Shown piece by piece: positions 34,900-38,084 of a stretch of DNA of 38,084 nt. The position numbers and the translations under genes are program-made. The notes below the pieces were generated by a model that was given only the letters and a program-made list of their open reading frames with translations, was not told where the DNA came from and did not search any database. Position 1 is the stretch's first letter. Each line of letters begins with the position of its first letter. This stretch comes from Algoriphagus faecimaris (GTDB lineage: Bacteria; Bacteroidota; Bacteroidia; Cytophagales; Cyclobacteriaceae). Location of the stretch: NCBI RefSeq assembly GCF_900101705.1, contig NZ_FNAC01000032.1, positions 18,503 to 56,586 of the forward strand, read 5' to 3'.

Positions 34900-35699
34900 T
34901 GCTTTCGGACTGCTTTTGCTTGTACAAATTGGTAAAAAAATACCGCATTCCTCTCGGTTTTGAGTTGATCGAGATCTTTTTCCATTTGATTAAGATCCAA
35001 GTCAGAAATCAAGCCAATCTCTTTCATACCTTCTGCGGCACTTTTCATCAGGGATTTCCAATAGTCACACATCAGGGCCAAGGGCTGTGGCTGGGATTGA
35101 TCGAGATGGAAGCCGCCATGGTGTAGTTTTATTTCGATGAATCCGGCTTGATGCAGTAGATTGCCCAGTTGCAGTCCGACATCGGGGTGTCCTCCATTTT
35201 GTCTTTGGTACTCATTAAAGGCTTCATAATAATCTGCCAGGCCTTGAAATTCTGGAAAAAAATGGAAGCTTGAATTGAATACCTCCGTCAGATAAATTAC
35301 TCCCCCCGGATTCAAATGAGAAAAAGCTCCCTTTAGCACCTTTAGGGGTTGAGAAAGATGCTCTAGCACCCAGCAAATGAATGCCGAGTCGAAGGTTTTG
35401 TCCAAGCTAAGCTGCTGAGCATCCTGCTGTACGAAGGTTATCTTTCTATCAAAAAAGGAAGCCAAGTTAGTTTTGGCTTTTTCAATTTGGCTGGCCTCGA
35501 TTTCTACGCAAGTCAGCTCTAGCTCCGGATAGAGCTCCAGGAGGAGTTTGCTTTGTGCGCCTACCCCCGAACCGATTTCCAGCAGGTTTTTGGATTGGGA
35601 AAAGTCTATCCAGGGGTAAATCAGCGAAGCCAATGTCCCTGCCTGACTCAGTAATCGCTCCTGTTCTTCGGAGATGTAGCCATGGATATAGTTAGGCAT
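34896..35699 (-). CDS. SAM-dependent class I methyltransferase
   Basis: A 267-residue cytoplasmic protein. Motif I is NLLEIGSGVGAQSKLLLELYPELELTCVEIE (about residues 37-67), binding S-adenosylmethionine. VQQDAQQL, SAFICWVLEHL and GGVIYLTEVF follow in the usual order of a Rossmann-type methyltransferase (type 11/12). The substrate is not readable. It is the upstream partner of mtgA with a 4-nt overlap, but no functional link to the cell wall can be shown. Confidence 0.88.
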   Translation of the reverse strand: MPNYIHGYISEEQERLLSQAGTLASLIYPWIDFSQSKNLLEIGSGVGAQSKLLLELYPELELTCVEIEASQIEKAKTNLASFFDRKITFVQQDAQQLSLDKTFDSAFICWVLEHLSQPLKVLKGAFSHLNPGGVIYLTEVFNSSFHFFPEFQGLADYYEAFNEYQRQNGGHPDVGLQLGNLLHQAGFIEIKLHHGGFHLDQSQPQPLALMCDYWKSLMKSAAEGMKEIGLISDLDLNQMEKDLDQLKTERNAVFFYQFVQAKAVRKQ

Positions 35700-35876
35700 T
35701 TTAGTAAATGAAAATTAATCTTCGAAAGTATCTAATTTTATTCTGATTCCGCTTATAGGTCAATGTACTCTTTCAAATCTTCCGATAATCTCACCGAAGG
35801 CTAGTATTCAAAACTTCAAGCTTGTATTTAAGGACTAAAATTCCCTAATTCGTCTTTACAACAAACATAATTTTTG

Positions 35877-36359
35877 ATGAGTCAGGTAATCATCCGTAGT
35901 TTCGAAGATTTTGAGAAGTACAACGGACAAGAATTAGGCACTTCCGAATACTTTAAAATCACCCAGGGTCAGATTAATCTTTTTGCAGATGCGACTCACG
36001 ATCATCAGTGGATTCACACGGACCCTGAGCGAGCTAAAAACGAAGGAGCCTTTGGCAATACCATCGCACATGGATACCTGACATTAAGTATTGTGCCCTA
36101 CCTCTGGGAGCAGATCGTCAAAGTGGAAAATCTCAAAATGATGATCAATTACGGGATTGAGTCTTTTCGATTTGCTCAAGCAGTTACTGTTGATAGTGAG
36201 GTCAGATTGGTTGCCAAACTTAAAAATGTCGCCAATCTCCGTGGGACTGTCAAAGCTGAGGTGGAGGTGAAGCTGGAGATCAAAGATCAGCGAAAGGCGG
36301 CATTTACGGGAGTGCTGGTTTTCCTATACCATTTCTTACCCGCCGAATCAGGAAGCTAG
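35877..36359 (+). CDS. MaoC-family (R)-enoyl-CoA hydratase
   Basis: 160 residues from ATG 35877 (a TTG one codon upstream is less likely). The hotdog fold carries the hydratase-2 motif, with D42 and H47 in ATHDHQWIHTDPERA. AFGNTIAHGYLTLSIVPYL and INYGIESFRFAQAVTVDSEVRL are the other conserved segments. It hydrates (R)-2-enoyl-CoA in fatty-acid or polyhydroxyalkanoate-related metabolism. It overlaps the convergent tcdA gene by 12 bp at the 3' end. Confidence 0.92.
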   Translation: MSQVIIRSFEDFEKYNGQELGTSEYFKITQGQINLFADATHDHQWIHTDPERAKNEGAFGNTIAHGYLTLSIVPYLWEQIVKVENLKMMINYGIESFRFAQAVTVDSEVRLVAKLKNVANLRGTVKAEVEVKLEIKDQRKAAFTGVLVFLYHFLPAESGS

Positions 36360-37073
36360 TAGGTCATTGATTACCGTAGCTGCACAGGAACAGCCAAAAG
36401 CAGCTGGCAAAAATGACATGGTTCCGTAAGCTGATTTTTTGAAATTGGAGCCATCGGTCATCATTAGGCTTTCCTTGATTACTTGCTCTGTAGAAAATAC
36501 AGCCTTGAAACCCGAATAGATTTTTCGGCTTTTCAGTCGCTTTCGGAGCATTCTCGCCAGCTTGCATTCGTAGGTTTCGGAAATATCCACGACTTTGATT
36601 TTGGTGGGATCTACTTTTCCACCTGCTCCCATTGAGCTGACTAGAGGAAACTTCCGACGATAAGCTGCCTCGATCAGATGAAGCTTGGGAGAAAAGCTAT
36701 CAATGCAATCCACCACGTAGTCAAATTCATTTTCTTGCAAAAGCTGTGTCATGGCACCTGGGTCCAAAAATTCTCGAATGGTATGGATTTTTAGCCCTGG
36801 ATTGATTGACAAAAGACGCTCTTCCATCCATTCGGATTTGGATTGACCCACATTTTTTTGGGTGGCGGGAAGTTGCCGGTTGACATTACTGATATCGACG
36901 GTATCTCCATCGATGATGGTCATTTCGCCGATACCTGATCGACAGATAAATTCTGCTGCAAATGAACCCACACCTCCGAGTCCGACGACCAACACGTGTT
37001 TTTGGGATAGTTTTTCTAATCCAGCTCTTCCGGTAATGAGCTCTGTTCGACTAAGCCAGGCAAATTCACTCAT
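36348..37073 (-). CDS. tcdA: tRNA threonylcarbamoyladenosine dehydratase
   Basis: A 241-residue protein of the ThiF/MoeB/HesA E1-like family. VLVVGLGGVGSFAAEFICRSGIGEMTIIDGDTVDISNVNRQ is the ATP-binding Rossmann segment (about residues 28-68). DYVVDCIDSFSPKLHLI and the C-terminal TMSFLPAAFGCSCAATVI fit TcdA/CsdL, which cyclises t6A to ct6A at tRNA position 37. The length and the lack of a sulfur-carrier partner favour TcdA over ThiF. It overlaps the upstream tatD-like gene by 4 nt. Confidence 0.88.
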   Translation of the reverse strand: MSEFAWLSRTELITGRAGLEKLSQKHVLVVGLGGVGSFAAEFICRSGIGEMTIIDGDTVDISNVNRQLPATQKNVGQSKSEWMEERLLSINPGLKIHTIREFLDPGAMTQLLQENEFDYVVDCIDSFSPKLHLIEAAYRRKFPLVSSMGAGGKVDPTKIKVVDISETYECKLARMLRKRLKSRKIYSGFKAVFSTEQVIKESLMMTDGSNFKKSAYGTMSFLPAAFGCSCAATVINDLLAS

Positions 37074-37720
37074 GGCAATTTTCTACTTGATATTCGGTTC
37101 CAGTTCTCTCGGGTCAATGCCCCAAGCTCCTCCATGGGAAGCCGCAAAATTAAGGAAGCCGAATTATAAATTTCACTGATGTCCAGATTAGAATCGTCAG
37201 TTTCCAAAAAAATCCGATCCCTTGGGCAGCGTTCAAGCCATTTGGAGGCATTGGAGCCGGGCCGAAGCAGATGGGCGCCAAAGGAAAAGTAAACCGGAAA
37301 AGCCAGTAATTCCTCCGCTAGGTGGGGTTTCAGATTCCAGCCATGCCAGATGATCTGAGGAGTTTTTTGTGCTTTTTTCAAATATTCCAAAAGTAAATCA
37401 TGCCCTTTGACACAGTGCAGAATCAGAGGGATTGCTAGCTCAACCGCTGTTTTTGCCTGCGCTTCAAAAGCCGCTTTTTGGATGGAAATATCTGGGCCAT
37501 GCAATCGATCAAAGCCAGTTTCACCTATGGCTATGCAATTTGGTTTTTTTATAAAATGACCTAGATTTTCCCATTTTTCTTCCCACTTGTCATATAAATG
37601 CCAAGGATGGAGACCAATAGAAAAATATGACTGAGAATTCAGGGTATCAAAATTCTGCTCAGCATTAAAAATACTCTTTGATCCTTTTGGGTGATGGGTG
37701 TGCGTATCAAAAAGGTTCAT
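37070..37720 (-). CDS. TatD-family metal-dependent hydrolase
   Basis: A 216-residue TIM-barrel hydrolase, shorter than the usual 255-265 residues of TatD DNases. MNLFDTHTHHP gives the H-x-H metal ligands (H7 and H9). AIGETGFDRL supplies a glutamate, PLILHCVKGHD and IIWHGWN two further histidines, and FLETDD the aspartate. Family members have 3'-5' exonuclease or other hydrolase activity. It overlaps tcdA by 4 nt (ATGA at 37070-37073), so the pair is co-translated. Confidence 0.88.
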   Translation of the reverse strand: MNLFDTHTHHPKGSKSIFNAEQNFDTLNSQSYFSIGLHPWHLYDKWEEKWENLGHFIKKPNCIAIGETGFDRLHGPDISIQKAAFEAQAKTAVELAIPLILHCVKGHDLLLEYLKKAQKTPQIIWHGWNLKPHLAEELLAFPVYFSFGAHLLRPGSNASKWLERCPRDRIFLETDDSNLDISEIYNSASLILRLPMEELGALTRENWNRISSRKLP

Positions 37721-37770
37721 TTTGAAATGAAGAATTTAATGAACTAATTTAAGTTAAAATAAAATCTTAT

Positions 37771-38084
37771 GGCTCTAGATGATTTATAGTGGGTAACTGG
37801 AAACTGATTTAGGGAAAGTATCTATTTTAGTTTCATGAACAGCAATCAGATTTTTGAGATGGCCCTAGGTCTAGAGAAGCCATGGCATGTAAAGGAGATA
37901 ATAATGACAAAGCCTGAGGCTGGGCACCACGGCCAGATCGATATATATCTTGACTTCGAGAAGGGTTTTAAATTCCCGAACGGGAAGACCCATGATACGG
38001 TCGAAAGGACCTGGCAGCATCTCAATTTTTTCCAACATAAATGTTTCCTTCATGCACGGGTTCCCAGAGTACAAACAGCTGATG
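37771..38084 (+). mobile_element. ISL3-family insertion sequence, left part (cut by window end)
   Basis: GGCTCTAGATGATTTATAGT, starting at 37771, looks like the terminal inverted repeat of ISL3-family elements, which begin GGCTCT. A transposase gene starts 64 nt inside. The AT-rich octamer at 37763-37770 (AATCTTAT) could be one copy of the 8-bp target duplication typical of the family. The right end is outside the window, so the boundary and duplication cannot be confirmed. Confidence 0.65.
37835..38084 (+). CDS. ISL3-family transposase, N-terminal part
   Basis: ATG 37835 opens a frame that runs off the window after 83 residues. It contains FEMALGLEKPWHVKEI, HGQIDIYLDFEKGFKFP, HDTVERTWQHLNFFQHKCFL and HARVPRV. 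These are the hallmarks of the ISL3 transposase N-terminal region: an alpha-beta start, then the HD...W-x-H-L-(D/N)-F-F-x-H segment and the H-A-R-V-P-R-V motif. The usual zinc-finger cysteines of other ISL3 members are replaced (KFPNGKTHD, VQTAD), as in many Bacteroidota copies. The product should catalyse cut-and-paste transposition. Confidence 0.88.
   Translation, partial: MNSNQIFEMALGLEKPWHVKEIIMTKPEAGHHGQIDIYLDFEKGFKFPNGKTHDTVERTWQHLNFFQHKCFLHARVPRVQTAD

Noticed and set aside
37871..38074. Minus-strand 67-residue open frame
   Set aside because: It is the reverse shadow of the ISL3 transposase, whose protein has recognisable family motifs.
1..38084. CRISPR arrays, tRNA and rRNA genes, phage or defence genes
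   Set aside because: No regularly spaced repeats, cloverleaf-like sequences, or defence or phage protein motifs were found on either strand.

Overview
The window reads as a chromosomal segment of a Bacteroidota bacterium, most likely order Cytophagales (a Cyclobacteriaceae/Algoriphagus-like organism). The grounds are a TonB-dependent receptor with a carboxypeptidase-like N-terminal domain, GldE beside ssb and mutY, a LytS/LytTR two-component pair, a DUF4221-like lipoprotein, almost no Shine-Dalgarno sequences, and at least one promoter of the Bacteroidota type (TTG-N19-TAnnTTTG). The genus is an inference from gene content, not from a database match. Apart from a partial insertion sequence at the right edge, the content is mostly ordinary chromosomal genes. 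I see no CRISPR array, prophage, tRNA or rRNA.

Region by region. 150-803 (-): three overlapping or abutting tiny membrane proteins with PLDc_N-like domains. 897-4648 (+): a secreted M14 metallopeptidase, then an exported amidohydrolase. 4764-9516 (+): one apparent operon encoding a TonB-dependent receptor, a small exported helical protein, a LytS-type histidine kinase and a LytTR response regulator. It is preceded by a 21-bp-period direct repeat that fits a LytTR-binding site. 9620-10729 (+): a DUF4221-like lipoprotein. 10743-13639 (-): hup, a TPR protein, a 29-residue COX24-like ribosomal protein, and rng (RNase G). 13785-16793 (+): mutY, ssb, gldE. 17185-23155 (+): gltB and gltD, behind a 391-bp AT-rich leader. 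23471-26219 (-): a 2Fe-2S subunit and a frameshifted molybdopterin subunit of an isoquinoline 1-oxidoreductase/aldehyde-oxidase-type hydroxylase. 26467-28302 (-): a Spy/CpxP-like protein and type II NADH dehydrogenase. 28444-29742 (+): yebC and a DUF84 inosine/xanthosine triphosphatase. 29944-30933 (-): an exported protein I cannot name. 31004-33774 (+): an M28 peptidase and a ClC antiporter with CBS domains. 33775-34203: a gene-free AT-rich region with a tight cluster of DnaA boxes. 34204-35699 (-): mtgA and a methyltransferase. 35877-36359 (+): a MaoC hydratase. 36348-37720 (-): tcdA and a TatD hydrolase. 37771-38084: the left end of an ISL3-family insertion sequence, cut by the window edge.

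The most interesting points are: (1) the DnaA-box cluster at 33807-33964, which makes that intergenic region a candidate replication origin or DnaA-binding locus; (2) the LytTR-like operator in front of a receptor operon that encodes its own LytTR regulator; (3) seven exact TTATCCACA sites inside the coding sequence of that same operon, with none found in other genes of the window; and (4) a single-base lesion that splits the molybdoenzyme large subunit. Much of the rest is housekeeping: DNA repair and replication accessories, glutamate synthesis, respiration, cell-wall synthesis and tRNA modification.
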